From the NCBI GenBank assembly GCA_030159075.1, contig BROG01000240.1:788501-852500 (forward strand): DNA of 64,000 nucleotides, read 5' to 3'. Numbering within the stretch: position 1 is the first letter of the stretch; each line of letters starts with the position of its first letter. The translations under genes and the position numbers were made by a program. This stretch comes from Atrina japonica. Its lineage: Eukaryota; Mollusca; Bivalvia; Pterioida; Pinnidae. Below are positions 1-12,419 of the stretch, in pieces. Below the pieces are notes generated by a model that did not search any database, was not told where the DNA came from, and was given only the letters and a program-made list of their open reading frames with translations.

Positions 1-61
1 GACACAAACACACGACCTCACGACCAAGAGTCGAGTGCACTACCGACTGAGCTAGGTCGGC
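1..61 (-). mobile_element. tRNA-derived SINE family 2, 5' head (cut by window edge)
   Basis: Read on the minus strand it is the tRNA-like head GAGCTCAGTCGGTAG...CTCGACTCTTGGTCGTGAGG. It matches the heads of the full copies at 6313, 30632 and 51613, with A-box CTCAGTCGGT. Confidence 0.85.
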
Positions 62-104
62 ATACTTGTAATATATACCAGTAGAGAGAATGACCTGCAA
101 CAAT

Positions 105-1135
105 GATTGTATGCATATATTGCACAGAAACTAAGCAATGGCACACAGACTAGATCTACAAAATAGTACTCTGGCTCTAAGATATAGCACAGACACTAAG
201 ATATGACAGATAATGAAATACAGATATATATATATCAATACAGCAGACACTGAATTATAGCAGACACTAAGATACAGCAGACACCAAGATACAGCAAAGA
301 CACTTAAATAGCACATACACTTAGATGCAGCAATGCAGCAGAAACAAGATTACATCACAGAAACTAATTTATAGTAGATAATATAGCAAATGCTAAGATA
401 TAGCACAGAGACTAAGATACACATCAGACACCAAGATACAGTAAAGACTGTAGATGTTAAGATACAGCACAGACACTAAAATACAGCACAGACTACAATA
501 AAGCAGGTACTAAAACAGAGCAATCACTAAAATACAGCACAAATAAAAACACAGTACATTCACTAAATATAGCAGATGTTGAAAAACGGCACAGAAACTG
601 AAATACAGCACAGACCCTCCAATACAGCAAACACTTAAACACAGCACAAACACTCAAATATAGCAAACACTAAAACACATCACAAACACTCAAATATAGC
701 AAACACTAAAACACAGCACAAACACTCAAATATAGCAAACACTAAAACACATCACAAACACTCAAATATAGCAAACACTTAAACACAGCACAGACACTAC
801 AATACAGCAGGCACTAAAACATAGCAAACACATAAACATAAAAAGATATAGCACAGACACTAAGGTATAGCACAGACATAAAGATGTAGCACAGACACCA
901 AGGTATAGTGCAGACATAAAGATATAGCACAGACACCAAGGTATAGCACAGACATAAAGATGTAGCACAGACACCAAGGTATAACAGACATAAAGATGTA
1001 GCACAGACACCAAGGTATAGCACAGACATAAAGATTAGCACAGACACCAAGGTATAACAGACACTATTTTATGACACTGACGCTATAACATAGCTGAAAC
1101 GCAGACACTATAACATAGCTGAAACTAAAACAGGG
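105..1135. repeat. Degenerate short tandem repeat array
   Basis: About 1 kb built of variants of (A)CAGCACAGACACTAAGATA, with a basic period of about 12-24 bases. Sub-blocks are locally more uniform: about 640-790 (AACACTCAAATATAGCAAAC) and 845-1065 (GCACAGACACCAAGGTATA, alternating with GACATAAAGATGTA). Open frames on the minus strand here are by-products of the repeat. Confidence 0.9.
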
Positions 1136-1885
1136 ATGAGAATTTTCAGAGGAATTCCTCCTATAATCAAAATTTTGCTGCAATAAAGTACTATGACCAA
1201 TTTTTACTACCCCTCCTTTTTCATATCACATCTCTTTAGCTTTACTTATCTTTAGATATCAAGTGAAAATAGGTCAAATCAGTATTTTTAGGTTATCAGT
1301 CCTGTTAGGATTCAGAAATTATTTTTATAGTACTGTACTATTAAATCATAAAAATAGATTGGTCTTTCATATAAATAGGCCAGGTGTAAACAAACACATT
1401 TAAAGTAAATGGGAAAAAAACCCAGCATGTATAATTAGGTCCAAAGTCAATATTGATCAGCATTGATTTGTACATCAGTATCTGCATTCACAGTTCATTG
1501 TTTTCCTGTTAATTGATATAACAACATTTTTATATGTGTATCACATTTACATGACAATATATCATCGCATTATGAAAATCAATTTCACAAATATTGCTAT
1601 TCTTTCTAAATTGATTTCCAGAATGAATAATCACCATATATAATTGGTTTTATAATCATAACAATGATCAATGTAGATTACACAGAACTCCTACTGGACA
1701 TGTAAATTTGTCCTACTAAAAATCATTTAATGAACCGTTAATTATCAAAAATTTCATCAATTTCACATCATTCCTGCAAAATGAAGACCACTTGGAGATC
1801 AACTTAGTAAAAATATATTTTTGGATATTACCTAATACTGAGTTGACCATAACTACATCAACTCAAAACAATATTATAACCACTT
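1136..1885. other. AT-rich stretch, nothing recognised
   Basis: Plain AT-rich DNA without convincing exon, repeat or RNA signals. Confidence 0.5.
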
Positions 1886-1886
1886 G

Positions 1887-2090
1887 CGGTGGTCTAAAGG
1901 TAGAGCATTTGACTTGCAAGCGAGGGATTCTGGGATTGATTCCCAGTACCAGGTCGTTCCAAAGTCTTCTAAAAATGGTAGTGAATGTTCCTTCACCAAA
2001 CATTCAACATGTGAAATGAGTATTACAGGTCTTTGAGTACCGACTTAGAGACCGTGGCCCCCTGTCACGGTAGGAAACCTCACTGCACTG
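1887..2090 (+). mobile_element. tRNA-derived SINE (third family)
   Basis: The head GGTGGTCTAAAGGTAGAGCA resembles a tRNA A-box region and GGGATTGATTCCC at about 1932 a B-box. A roughly 140-bp unrelated body follows, including GAGACCGTGGCCCCCTGTCA. A similar head fragment (GAGCATTTGACTTGCAA) recurs at about 48944-48960. It is not a functional tRNA: no clover-leaf beyond the head. Confidence 0.6.
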
Positions 2091-2093
2091 GTA

Positions 2094-2290
2094 TCAGTCC
2101 ATAGCCCAGGTCAAAATTTGTGGCACTTTACTTAAAGCTGGTGACATCTTAGATAACTTATACAGCTGTAGTTCGTTTTTCTCTCCTATTGAGTCTAAAT
2201 GAGGGGCACAATTGTTAGAACAGTGCAAAGAATGATATCTTTCAATTACCGTAATAGAAATATTTTTCATGATAAAACAAATAATAAACA
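2094..2290. repeat. Two-copy interspersed repeat, copy 1
   Basis: CCATAGC(C/T)CAGGTCAAAATT and GTGGCACTT...CTGGTGACATCT are shared with about 25225-25295. Too short to classify. Confidence 0.55.
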
Positions 2291-2325
2291 GAACTTTATA
2301 TGAAATTCTGTGAAAAATCACCTGA

Positions 2326-2414
2326 AACAATTACACCCCCAAGTATCTAAATCGAATGTTTTTTTCTATTGTCGTAGACCAGTCCATTATGGTCTATAGT
2401 GTTGGCAGAGTTAA
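2326..2414 (-). mobile_element. TTAA-ended micro-MITE, variant B
   Basis: It ends in TTAA at 2411 and contains AGACCAGTCCATTATGGTCT, matching the B-type copies at 18896, 51910 and 55598. The left end is diverged. Confidence 0.5.
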
Positions 2415-2873
2415 TATAACAAGATTATTTTCAGGGGAGGGTTCCACATAGGATAAAAATTTAATATTTAATTGCATAATATAAAAATTTCTATGTCGCA
2501 ATATCATCTACATTTCGAACATATACCATAGCACCAGAGAAATGTAAGGTTTGATACAATGGAGGGGTGGATCGTAGGATGATTTACTGAAAAAAAAACA
2601 AACATATTAAGCATAATCCACTGAAATCGTGTGGATCGTATGTGGCTCTGCATCACTGTTACTATAGGATGTTTACAATAATCAATAAAAGCATGTTAAA
2701 AGATACTGTTAAAAATATACATACAACAGGATTATCGTAACAGCTGCTTCTGAGCATATGATTTCATTATTAACATATAATTTTCTGATTGTTTCCTATT
2801 TCAAATTATTTGTTTCAGATTACCTTGTCCAATACTTCAAGTTGGGGCATATGACTTTTCCCCATTTCATCTA

Positions 2874-3051
2874 CAGTCAAACTTACATTTAAGGCCACCT
2901 CTGTATCAAGGGCACCTGCCAATAAAGACCATTTGAACATAACCTTTGTTAATTTTTTTCATAATGAATAAACCTCTTTATAAAGGTCACCTGTTTATAA
3001 TGGCCACTTTTGCATGTTCCTTTGAGTGGCCTTTATAGACAAGTTTGACTG
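2874..3051. mobile_element. TA-target MITE, type A (CAGTMAAACYTG)
   Basis: Terminal inverted repeats CAGTCAAACTT...AAGTTTGACTG are flanked by TA on both sides. The interior repeats short traffic-like motifs (AAGGCCACCTCTGTAT, TATAAAGGTCACCTG). The short TIRs and TA duplication fit a non-autonomous Tc1/mariner/pogo-type element. Confidence 0.82.
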
Positions 3052-4376
3052 TACTAGTCTTCAAGCTTTATAGATTACAAGGTTAGATAATGTTCAAGTC
3101 TGCTGAATCAGCACTATATGTTGGCCAAATTCTATATTAACACTTTATATATATAAAAAATAATAATAAAAACATTGTCATCAGTTTCCCTGTAATTTGA
3201 TTAAATTCAATGGCAGCTGTGAAATTACTTCTTCACAGAAATAAGAGAGCCAAATTAGCCATCCATCGGATATCTGAGGACACCTGTCAATCATATATCC
3301 CATCCATCAACAGGTTAATCAATCTCCAATGTAAAAAAAAAAAAGAGCTCAGTCCAGGCAGCCATATAATTATCTTCACACCAAGTGTCTCAGTATGGGA
3401 CATACATTAACAAAACTTCATCCACTTATGGAGGCATAGCTTGCCACTCCAGCGGCTGAGTTCCTAGACAAACAATACTGCCCAAGTATGTTATGTAGAG
3501 AGACTGTTTACCAATAACCAGTGTATCAACAAGTGAATCAACAAACTAGAATTAAATAATTTTATATCAGATTGAATGAGGACACACCAGATAGTACAGC
3601 AACACTGGTCATTGAATGATCAACTTTTATTGTTACCACTGTGTTTGTATTGAGTGTAAATCTCTCTATTTGTGTGCCCCAAGGTTCTCTCTCTCTCTCT
3701 TGAGGAGTTTAAAAGCAGGTCACATTGACGTCTTCCTGGGGTGTCCTAAAAGGATTAAATGTGTAACAAACTTTAGTGGATCACAGGGAAGGAGGAACTA
3801 ATATATATAGGATCTATCCAGGACAGTAAAAAAAAAAGTCAGAACAGACTAATACAGGGATATCTGTGGGATAGGTAGGTATCTATTTATCTAAGCATGC
3901 TGGGTGAACAAATGGGAACAATTACAATGTATTAAGAAAGTGGAACTAGAAGAGGTCTTCACCAATGCTTGTAGTATTCAAAGAGTCTGACCTATTGTAG
4001 GAAATCAGCAACAAGTTTATATAGAGTCTGTTTTATAGCTTCCTCTCGAGTGTAATAAATGTGGAGTTAAACAGAACGACCCTGCTGAACTGTAAAATCT
4101 GAATACTGTGTAGTGTCATACATTTTGTACAGGTACAAAGGTATGGTTGTAGTTCTGAACCTGCTGTAATGGTCATGTTCAATTTAGTATCATACATTTA
4201 CTAAAGGAACTGTGCTAGTTCTGACACTTTTGAACTGTAATGGCTATATTATGTACATGTAGTATCATTCATGTATACAGGAACTTAAAGTAAAGCTGTA
4301 GTCCTGAACCCATGGAAATTGTAATGTGCACTTAATTCGGTCCTCTTTATTTTGAGGTATCTAATTATTCTGATTG

Positions 4377-4378
<2 letters not shown>

Positions 4379-4461
<83 letters not shown>
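4379..4461. repeat. (AT)n microsatellite
   Basis: About 80 bases of uninterrupted AT dinucleotides, directly abutting the left end of a TA-target MITE. Confidence 0.98.
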
Positions 4462-4464
<3 letters not shown>

Positions 4465-4640
4465 TAAAACCTGCTATAGTGGCCACCTCTATATAAGGAT
4501 CACCTGACTATATAGGCCAGTTTTGAAAAGTCCCTTGACTGCATACTTCAACTAAATTGAACCTGTGTATAAGGGTCATCTGCACATAAAGGCCAATATT
4601 TTCTGGTCCCTTGGGTGGCCCCTATATACAGGTTTTACTG
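4462..4640. mobile_element. TA-target MITE, type A, intact
   Basis: Termini CAGTAAAACCTG and CAGGTTTTACTG are perfect inverted repeats flanked by TA; 179 bp. It is the cleanest type A copy. The overlapping open frame is incidental. Confidence 0.9.
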
Positions 4641-4899
4641 TATGTATACAGGCCTTTTTCTGTCAATTTTGGGAAAATGCCATTGGCAACACAACTGGGA
4701 ATTTTAACTTGAATTTGTGTCCTCTTGGAAAAAATTGTATGAACACATGGAAATGGAAATGCATTTCCACTTACATCATTACTTTTTTCATTACAATCAT
4801 GAGCTCAACATCTAATTGGGAATTTTTTTCATCAAATTGGGAAAAAATACATGCATTTTGCATTGGGAATGGGGCCAAATTTCGGCCCTTTGGATACTA

Positions 4900-4980
4900 T
4901 AGAAAAAGCCTTGATATATATCTTTTACTTATCAATATACAAAGTATTGATACAGAATTTCTCATCAAATGACTGCCCTA
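4900..4980. mobile_element. Fragment related to the 400-bp hAT-like MITE
   Basis: GATACAGAATTTCTCATCAA followed by ATGACTGCCCTA resembles the right end of the element at 36367-36765 (GAATTTCTCATCAATGACAG). The left portion is not recognisable. Confidence 0.45.
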
Positions 4981-5085
4981 CATATGTCTGAAGTATTAAT
5001 AAAACATTGTAAATAAAATTTATCCAGTAATTTGAATTAAATTGATCTTGAGAGAAAATGATGATAAAGTGTTTCATTTTTTAAA

Positions 5086-5500
5086 GATGTTAAAATTTTT
5101 ACAAATTTCAGCAGCACAATTTGCCTAATCATTTTTGCCAGGTGTGTTCAAAAAGTTGAAAATTGTTGTAAGTTTTCACAGTGCAATTTTGTAAATTGTC
5201 AGTGCTGTCAGTAAGGTGTCAAAATTGCTGTAAATTTTAGCGGCAATGTTTTCTTTCATCTTTTTTTCATGTGACTACAAAGTGTTAAAGTTATACATTT
5301 CAGCAGCATAATTTTCCAAATTGTCATCATGTTTATAAAATGTGTTAAAATTGTCAAGATACATCTGCAGCAGTACTGGAAAAACACATTTTGTTATTTG
5401 TGAACCTTTGACAATGTGTAAAAAATTGTTGTGAAATTTAGCAGCAAAAAAATCTGTTGTCATGGAGAGAGTCACGTTTCTGTTGTCATGGAGAAGGTAA
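5086..5500. repeat. Degenerate ~65-bp tandem repeat (about 6 units)
   Basis: GTTAAAATTG-like and TTTCAGCAGCA-like motifs recur at 5088, 5153, 5217, 5283, 5344 and 5417, a spacing of 61-73 bases. Copies are old and diverged. Confidence 0.75.
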
Positions 5501-6312
5501 CTATTTTGTAGTCATCATTTTCTGTCATTATGGAAATGTGATATTGATGGTCTTGAATGTGAGGTGGTCTCCTAAGTGAGGTGGTTCCTAGGTGAGGTGC
5601 CACTATATTTTCTTTATCGTTGAAATCTTACTGAACTTTACAGTTATTTTCCTGGTTGTTAATGTCTCTGATTTCCCTCATAACATATTACCCGGTATAT
5701 TAGGTAATATCTGCGCTACATCACATTTTCCCTCAATTTTCCACAATGGTACACATGTTGAGTCTGCTTTACATCACTTTGAGCCTTTGCATATATACGT
5801 ATATATCTGTTGTATTCAGTTTAAACTCTCATCACTACAGCTTGGCAATTCTGTTGTTTCTCTAACTGTTACTAATATACATGATATTACATGTACAATC
5901 AGAAGAAATTTAGGAAGATGAAGTAAGGAAAGTATCATCCAGGCTCTGAGCCTCATAAAACTTCAGAATTTACGTAAATCTAAGAATATTTTAAACTTTC
6001 TGTATACCTGGAAGTTTCCAGCCTTGGTCATTGTCACGATTTTGGCAAAATGTTGAACATCAATTATTCCATTGTTTCAAGGATAACTTGTACATCGTAT
6101 ATCTAGGCTTCACTTATTTAGATTAAAATTTTCACTTTCATTTTATATTCAGTCTCTCATCAAAGAGCAAAAATTGAATGGGAGCAAAAAATTAGCAGGT
6201 ATACTGATTTCTGTAAAGCAGGTAGTGAGTTTCTTTGACCTTACTCTCGGCAGTTAGGAAATAAGAGTCCTAGATTTTCTAGATGAGATTTAAAAAAGAT
6301 ACATAAATAAAT

Positions 6313-6590
6313 TTTGGTTGTATTGTTGTTTAACGTCCTACTCAAGAAACTTTCACTCCTATGGAGAGTCACAAATGCTAGTGAAGGGCTTCAAAGTTTG
6401 GCCTATGCTGGGCACTTACTGCGATTGAGCAGCGAGGGTTCTTTAACATGCTGACACCTGCTGTGAAATGGAACCTCGGTTTTTACTGTCTCGTCCGAAG
6501 GACTGGAATCTAACCCGCCACCGGCTGGACTCGAACTCATGACTTCACGATCCAGAGTCGAGCACGCTACAGACTGAGCCACGCTGGCTC
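6313..6590 (-). mobile_element. tRNA-derived SINE family 2, full length
   Basis: Minus strand: head GAGCCAGCGTGGCTCAGTCT, B-box-like GAGTTCGAGTCC, a conserved body and the tail ...GGACGTTAAACAACAATACA. It is flanked by AAATAAAT on both sides (6305-6312 and 6591-6598). Diverged compared with the copies at 30632 and 51613. Confidence 0.9.
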
Positions 6591-6717
6591 AAATAAATAA
6601 GTAAATACTCCTACATGTATTGTGAATGACAATGAAACTAACTGTTTTACCAGGGACGTAAATAACACATGTTATTTATGTTCCTGGTTTTACATATTTA
6701 ATTGTCATATATATTTT

Positions 6718-6807
6718 TTTCTCATAAACCCTAAAACACAATGGACTCTTCTTGTAAATCAATGACTTAGACCAGTCCAAATGTGTCTTTAGGAGTAAAT
6801 GGGTTAA
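6718..6807 (-). mobile_element. TTAA-ended micro-MITE, variant A
   Basis: A roughly 90-bp copy ending GGGTTAA, with the core CTTAGACCAGTCCAAATGTG. The left TTAA has decayed to ATAA. Confidence 0.8.
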
Positions 6808-8820
6808 ATTATTTTTTTTTAGAGTTAAGAAAATGTAATTTAGAAACTTTTAACCACAAGTATTGGTAATGTATCCTACTACTAGATCATAGATGTGGAC
6901 AAGAGATGTTTTTCATATCAATATTTATATACTGGTGATGATTACAAATCAACACCACCTCCACCACCACCCCAAACAAACTTTCGACATCAAGAAAATG
7001 CACCAAAATATCAGATACTGATACAAAATGTAGTTGATACTTTTTGGAATATTTAAAGCATGAAACCAAAGCTGTCAATTATTTTACAACTGTCATCAAT
7101 TTCACAGACAGAATAAAATCAACATTTGCAAGTCTTAAAAACATATACATGTCATTGATTTGATTTCAGATACGTGATTTTGGTGATCACTTTCAGTAGT
7201 TATACAGCTCTCTGGTTGTAATCATGCAGTCTGGATATAATTAAGCACAGCTTTGTAGTAGCTTTGTATCTTCTTATGTAAACAATAACAGATCAATATC
7301 TAGCATTATCACTTCATCAATAAATCAGCTTTTCAAGACACTTTCTAATGGAAAGTTATCTGTTTATAGACATCATCCTGCATAACATGTCAGCGTGTGC
7401 TTTTGAATATTAGATCAAGTTTTACAGGAAGCTTTCATCTATTTCAATCATTTCAAATGCCCAATGTTTGTATAAAACTAATGATGTCAGATTTGTAAAC
7501 AAAAATGTCTGTTGAACAGAATAATGAAGGACATATGAGATTGATGGTATTGAAAGGGCCTACATGTAATTTTGTGGTTGTACCAAAGTACTGTTTGTCT
7601 AAAGGTACTATGTACATGTCTTCATTTCTTTTGAGGGTATGTGTTCCTTTCAGAGGTTTTGTTTCTTTTAGGGTTGTCTATTTCTTTTAGAGTACATGTA
7701 TTTGTTTCTTTTGAGGGTGTATTTTTTTTTTCTTAAGGTGCAACATAGCACTGAGGGTCTAAATATATGGAGATATTTTGAGTGGTCCGACTCAGCAGTG
7801 TGTCTCCAGAGAAAGGTTTCTTTTTTCTTTTTCTTTTTTGAGGAAAATTATTTCTTGTGTAGCAAAACATAAAAGCACTGCAGTTCTGACGTCGATGTTT
7901 GGGTATCTTTTGTGGCAGTGTGGGAACAGGTAGTATAACTGTAATCAAGCTTCCACAAGTGGCACTTAAATGTGAAAGTGAAATGATAATTTATATTCTC
8001 AAAATAGCAACGAGTCACTGAAATAAGTCAATTATGTTAGGTGTGACCATATCCCAACTATGATACATCACACATCATTGTTACAGAATTCTAGAGGTTT
8101 ATAGTTCATATAGGTCACACAAAGTGTGAATGTAGACGAAATCTTATGCCTCCAACAACTCTTTGTAAACTTACTCTCTGATATATTTAAAAATCATCCT
8201 GTAATACTTACTGAACCATTTGTTAAGATACATGTATCTGGAAATCCTTTCTCATAATCAGATCACATGATGATCACAAATGTCAGTATCTTATAAGTAT
8301 ATCCTGTCACAAAAACAGTCACACAACCAAGGCCAAAAAAAAAAAACCAAAACAAAATATAATTGTTTCCCATTACTGCATCAAATTAAAAAAAAAAAAG
8401 TGGGTTTAATTTTTAATTTTCATTTTTTTTAAAAAGGTTTATTGAAATACTTCTTTAAAAGTGAGATTTATCAAATAACCAAGCTTCCAAAACAGTACAA
8501 TTTTTCTTTAAAGTCATTGGCACATCCCCATCCCAATATGTGTTTCTTTCTCTGTAACATAAGTAGTCTTTGATAGAGCAAAAGATGGGATTTTCCTAAT
8601 TTTTTCCAGAATTTTCAGAGCTAGGGTAAGCAGAATGACTTCAAAATACAATTAGTTGGGTAAACGGAAACACATACATTTTTGTTTGACCTAGCACAAA
8701 ATAACGATTGGCTTATAACTGAAATAATGATGACAATTTTGTTCCTTCAATTTCCATGACATTTTAAAACTGTAATTTATAAATCATTTGACATTTTCAC
8801 TATTTATTCATGTGTGAGTG
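6808..8820. other. AT-rich non-coding stretch
   Basis: No exon supported. It includes simple A/T tracts and a TTTCTTTTGAGGGT motif repeated at about 7620-7740. Confidence 0.5.
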
Positions 8821-8823
8821 TGT

Positions 8824-8837
8824 GTTTGAGTGTATGT

Positions 8838-8877
<40 letters not shown>

Positions 8878-8878
8878 T

Positions 8879-8918
<40 letters not shown>
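8824..8918. repeat. Compound (TG)n-(GA)n microsatellite
   Basis: TG repeats to about 8875 switch to GA repeats to 8918. Confidence 0.97.
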
Positions 8919-8920
<2 letters not shown>

Positions 8921-9587
8921 ACACTTCAAGTCCATCATACCTTCATCATATTAATACTATATACAAAAAGATGGCCAATACGATAGCAGTTAATGCCTTT
9001 GGTTGTTGCATGATTATGATAAACAGATGCTCCCTTGGGTAAAATGTATCTTCCCAGCAAGAATCTGTCTGATGCTGATTGTAACAGATACATCTGACCA
9101 GTACTGTATTAGGTACATTTCTAGAGCTCTAGCCAAGCTTGATTCTTTGTACATACTTACATGTACATTTGTGAGTGAACAAACCAAGGATAAGAATTGA
9201 CACTGTGAAGAAGTGACATTTTCTGTTAACATTTAGGTAAGCTGTATTCATTCTGAACTGTAATCATATATCATATTGAAACATATTACAGTAGTCATTA
9301 TTTTTATACCAGTTTGCTATTTAACTTTGTAGATCGCTATCAAGGTATCAATCTTATATTTACTGACCTCATTCATGTTCATAGAATCAATTGTTGGGTA
9401 TGACAAAAGTGATATGTTGTCAATTACATGAAACTGACTGTCACTTTCAGTGTTACTTGTCACCAGTTGTCCAGAGTAAATTAGAATACTGTACTTTATC
9501 TGACAACAATAATAAATGATGACCTCGTTACAGTTATAGTCGGAAAGATTATACATCATAATGCATGTGGTAATGATACAAAAAATA

Positions 9588-9678
9588 TTAACCTGTTTAC
9601 TCCTAGAGATACATTAGGACTGGTCTAAGTCATTGATTAACAGAAAAGTCTATTGTTTTTCAGGGGATGATAAGTTAA
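9588..9678 (+). mobile_element. TTAA-ended micro-MITE, variant A
   Basis: Ninety-one bp including TTAA at both ends; the inverted ends are TTAACCTGTTTACTCCT and AGGGGATGATAAGTTAA; the core is GGACTGGTCTAAGTCA. Confidence 0.85.
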
Positions 9679-10095
9679 CAGAATGTAATATTCATCAGTT
9701 TTACTGTATTCCTTAAAGTAAACGGTGTTTTAAAATTCTTATTTGAAAAGTGATACAGAATTATGTGTATGGTGTTTTTAATATAGTAGAAAAACAAAAG
9801 GCCTTAACTATGTAAAAATTAATATTATGGGGATAAGTCAAAATTTCCTTTCAATATTATTATTATTTTGTTGTTGTTGTTTTTTTGGTAAATTCAAGCC
9901 ATGTATCATTCAGGAACTCAAGTGAATCATTTTGTTAGATATATTTCTTTACATTATAATGTGGTTTTAATTAGATACTTTTAAATGCAGTTGGAGAAGG
10001 TTTGAAGCATTTTTTAATAACGTCTGATTCTGCTTTTTTGGCCATGTAACAGTCAATATCATTTTCAAGGTCACAGGTATGACCCTGTATCGGTA

Positions 10096-10187
10096 ACTAA
10101 CTCACCTACCCCTGAGAAACAATAGACTTTACTTAAAATCAATGACACAGGTAAGTCCAAATGTGTCTTCAGTGGTTAATGGGTTAA
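10096..10187 (-). mobile_element. TTAA-ended micro-MITE, variant A
   Basis: CTAACTCACCTACCCCTGAG...AATGGGTTAA with the core TAAGTCCAAATGTGTCTTCA. Confidence 0.78.
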
Positions 10188-10257
10188 ACCTATAATTTTT
10201 TGCTTGCAAGTTGAATGCACTGCCATAAAACAATCACAAGTGGTTGAGTACAGGAAC

Positions 10258-10658
10258 AAGAGCTGTTATCATGATTGAGATTAGCATCACGATATCAGTG
10301 ATTTTTGCCGATATCATCACAATAATATCGCGATATTCACAGAATTAAATTCAGTAGCATTCTTGCTAATTATACCAATTCAGCAGTATTTGTTTGTTAT
10401 TTATTTCATGCATAATATCCCCGCAGTAAGACAGGCACATAATAAATGTAAAAAAAAAAATATATATATATTTTTTAGGAGTTTCACAACAATGTATGGA
10501 TTTGCAATTGTTTAGGTAGGTCAAATACATAATAAATATAAAAACTTTCTTTTATATTGGAGTCAACGATATCACGATGCTTGAATATTTTCATGATATT
10601 ATCATCAGGTTTTCAGTATCATGATTTATTGCGATGATGGTATATGATAACAACTCTA
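10258..10658. mobile_element. 400-bp hAT-like MITE, diverged copy
   Basis: The ends AAGAGCTGTTATCAT and ATGATAACAACTCTA are inverted. The interior is rich in GATATCACGATATC-like motifs. Flanking 8-mers ACAGGAAC and ATAAGAAC match at 6 of 8. The length (401 bp) agrees with the 399-bp copy at 36367. Confidence 0.72.
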
Positions 10659-10676
10659 ATAAGAACGGAAGAAATA

Positions 10677-10839
10677 CAGTGTAACCTGTCTTGGAAGATG
10701 ACCTCCATCTACCACTAAGACAGATGGTCTCTCAAGAGGTTTTATCAAAAGGATCATTTAACCAAGTGGTTTTCAAAATGTGGTCATAAAAGACAGGTGG
10801 CCTTTCATGAGAGTGGTATTTCAAGGCAGGTCCCACATG
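10677..10839. mobile_element. TA-target MITE, type B (CAGTGGAACCTG)
   Basis: It starts CAGTGTAACCTGTCTTG after TA. The interior GTGGTTTTCAAAATGTGGTC matches the copies at 25081 and 35041. The right end is diverged. Confidence 0.72.
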
Positions 10840-10849
10840 AACTGGGATA

Positions 10850-11640
10850 ATGTCATAAAGACTTGAACAGTATGTCATAATGAGGCAAACATGACATACA
10901 AGGATTATATGACATAGGGAAGAAAATGTGATTCACAAAGTTTATGAGTTATATAGGGAACTGACAGAAATTTATACAAACGTGAATCATGGGTGTCATA
11001 GAAGAGGAAAAAGTCATACAGGGGTCATAGAGATGAAATGTAATTCTTGACAATTGTATGTCACAGAAACTGGCACAAAATGTCATAAACATGGATTATA
11101 TGTCATAGAAAGGAAATGTGATTCTTGACAATTTCATGTCATAGAAAGTGGCACAAAATGTCATAAACATGGATTATATGTCATAGAGAGGAAATGTGAT
11201 TCTCGACAATTTCGTGTCATAGAAAGTGGCACAAAATGTCATAAACATGGATTATATGTCATAGAGAGGAAATGTGATTCTTGACAATTTTATGTCATAG
11301 AAACTGGCAGGAAATGTCTAAAACATGGATTATATGTCATAGAGAGGTAACGATGAAATAAAGGATTTTATGTCATAGAAACTGACAGGAAATGTCATAA
11401 ACATGGATTATATGTCATATCTACAGGAACCAATGAAACACAAGAGGATTGTATGACATAGAAACGAACAGAAAATGTAAAAAACATGGATTATATAGAG
11501 AGGAAAGTGAAGTGCAAGGGATCATGTCATGGAAACAGACAGAGAAACAACAAACATGGACTGTCAATCCAACAGGGATGAAAATGGGATTCAAAAAGAC
11601 TTACATGTCATAGAGCGTTCTGGCAGATATGTAATAACGT
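10850..11640. repeat. 78-bp tandem repeat array (about 9 units)
   Basis: TGTCATAAACATGGATTATA recurs at 11081, 11159, 11237, 11315 and 11393, exactly 78 bases apart, with more diverged units on both sides. Each unit contains two TATGTCATAGA-type motifs. Confidence 0.92.
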
Positions 11641-11782
11641 GTCATTTGCTAACTTTTAAATTAAAAATATAAAAGTCGGCGCATGAAAAATGTAATAAAC
11701 ATGTGTCACAGACAATAGAAACATGGATAATACATTCCATTGGTTGATTAAAGAGAGGCAGTGACAGATATGGATTATACAC

Positions 11783-11783
11783 A

Positions 11784-11821
<38 letters not shown>

Positions 11822-11945
11822 AAGATATTGACATGAAATAGAACCATGGTAAACATGGACCAAAGCATTCCACTTGTAAAATCAAAAGTCCCAGATTTGA
11901 ACCCCATTCCCAGTTATACCTAAAATATATATATATATATATATA
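11783..11945. repeat. Two (AT)n microsatellites
   Basis: AT runs at about 11787-11815 and 11924-11944 with ordinary sequence between them. Confidence 0.9.
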
Positions 11946-12326
11946 ATAAAAAAACAATATACAATGTAGTAGATCTAATCAAAGATTATGAAGATTACAA
12001 ACTAAAATGACTTCACCCAGTCTTCTTCATTTCCATAAAATACAGGACTATAAATCCTGCATCAGAATCCTAGCATGTGTAACAGTTATAAGACTGTGCT
12101 AAGAGTTATAAGAGTATACCTCATGTAAATTTTGTTGATATATGAGCAGAAGGAGCAAGTAAACCTGACGTCAACCAATCTTCTTAATAACCAGATACAG
12201 ACACGCTGAAGAGATGATTGGTCATAACTGGTCCTTCGCTTAGCATTTGGCATGAAATGTGAAAGATGCTGGTTATTCAGATGGGACTTAAAACTTAGGT
12301 CCTGTGTCATAGTCGGCATGGCACAA

Positions 12327-12417
12327 TTAAACTCATTCCCCCTTAAGACACATTTGGACTGGTCTAAGTCACTGATTTACAGAAGAGTCTATTGTTTTTC
12401 ATGGATTGATGAGTTAA
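12327..12417 (+). mobile_element. TTAA-ended micro-MITE, variant A
   Basis: Ninety-one bp; TTAAACTCATTCCCCCTTAA at the left, GATTGATGAGTTAA at the right, core GGACTGGTCTAAGTCACTGA. Confidence 0.87.
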
Positions 12418-12419
12418 AG

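Noticed and set aside
762..1050. Minus-strand Cys/Val/Leu-rich frames (83 and 78 codons)
   Set aside because: Translation of the degenerate short tandem repeat; no start or splice support.
4565..4972. 135-codon plus-strand frame
   Set aside because: It spans the end of a MITE and a diverged repeat, with no homology that I recognise and no splice context.
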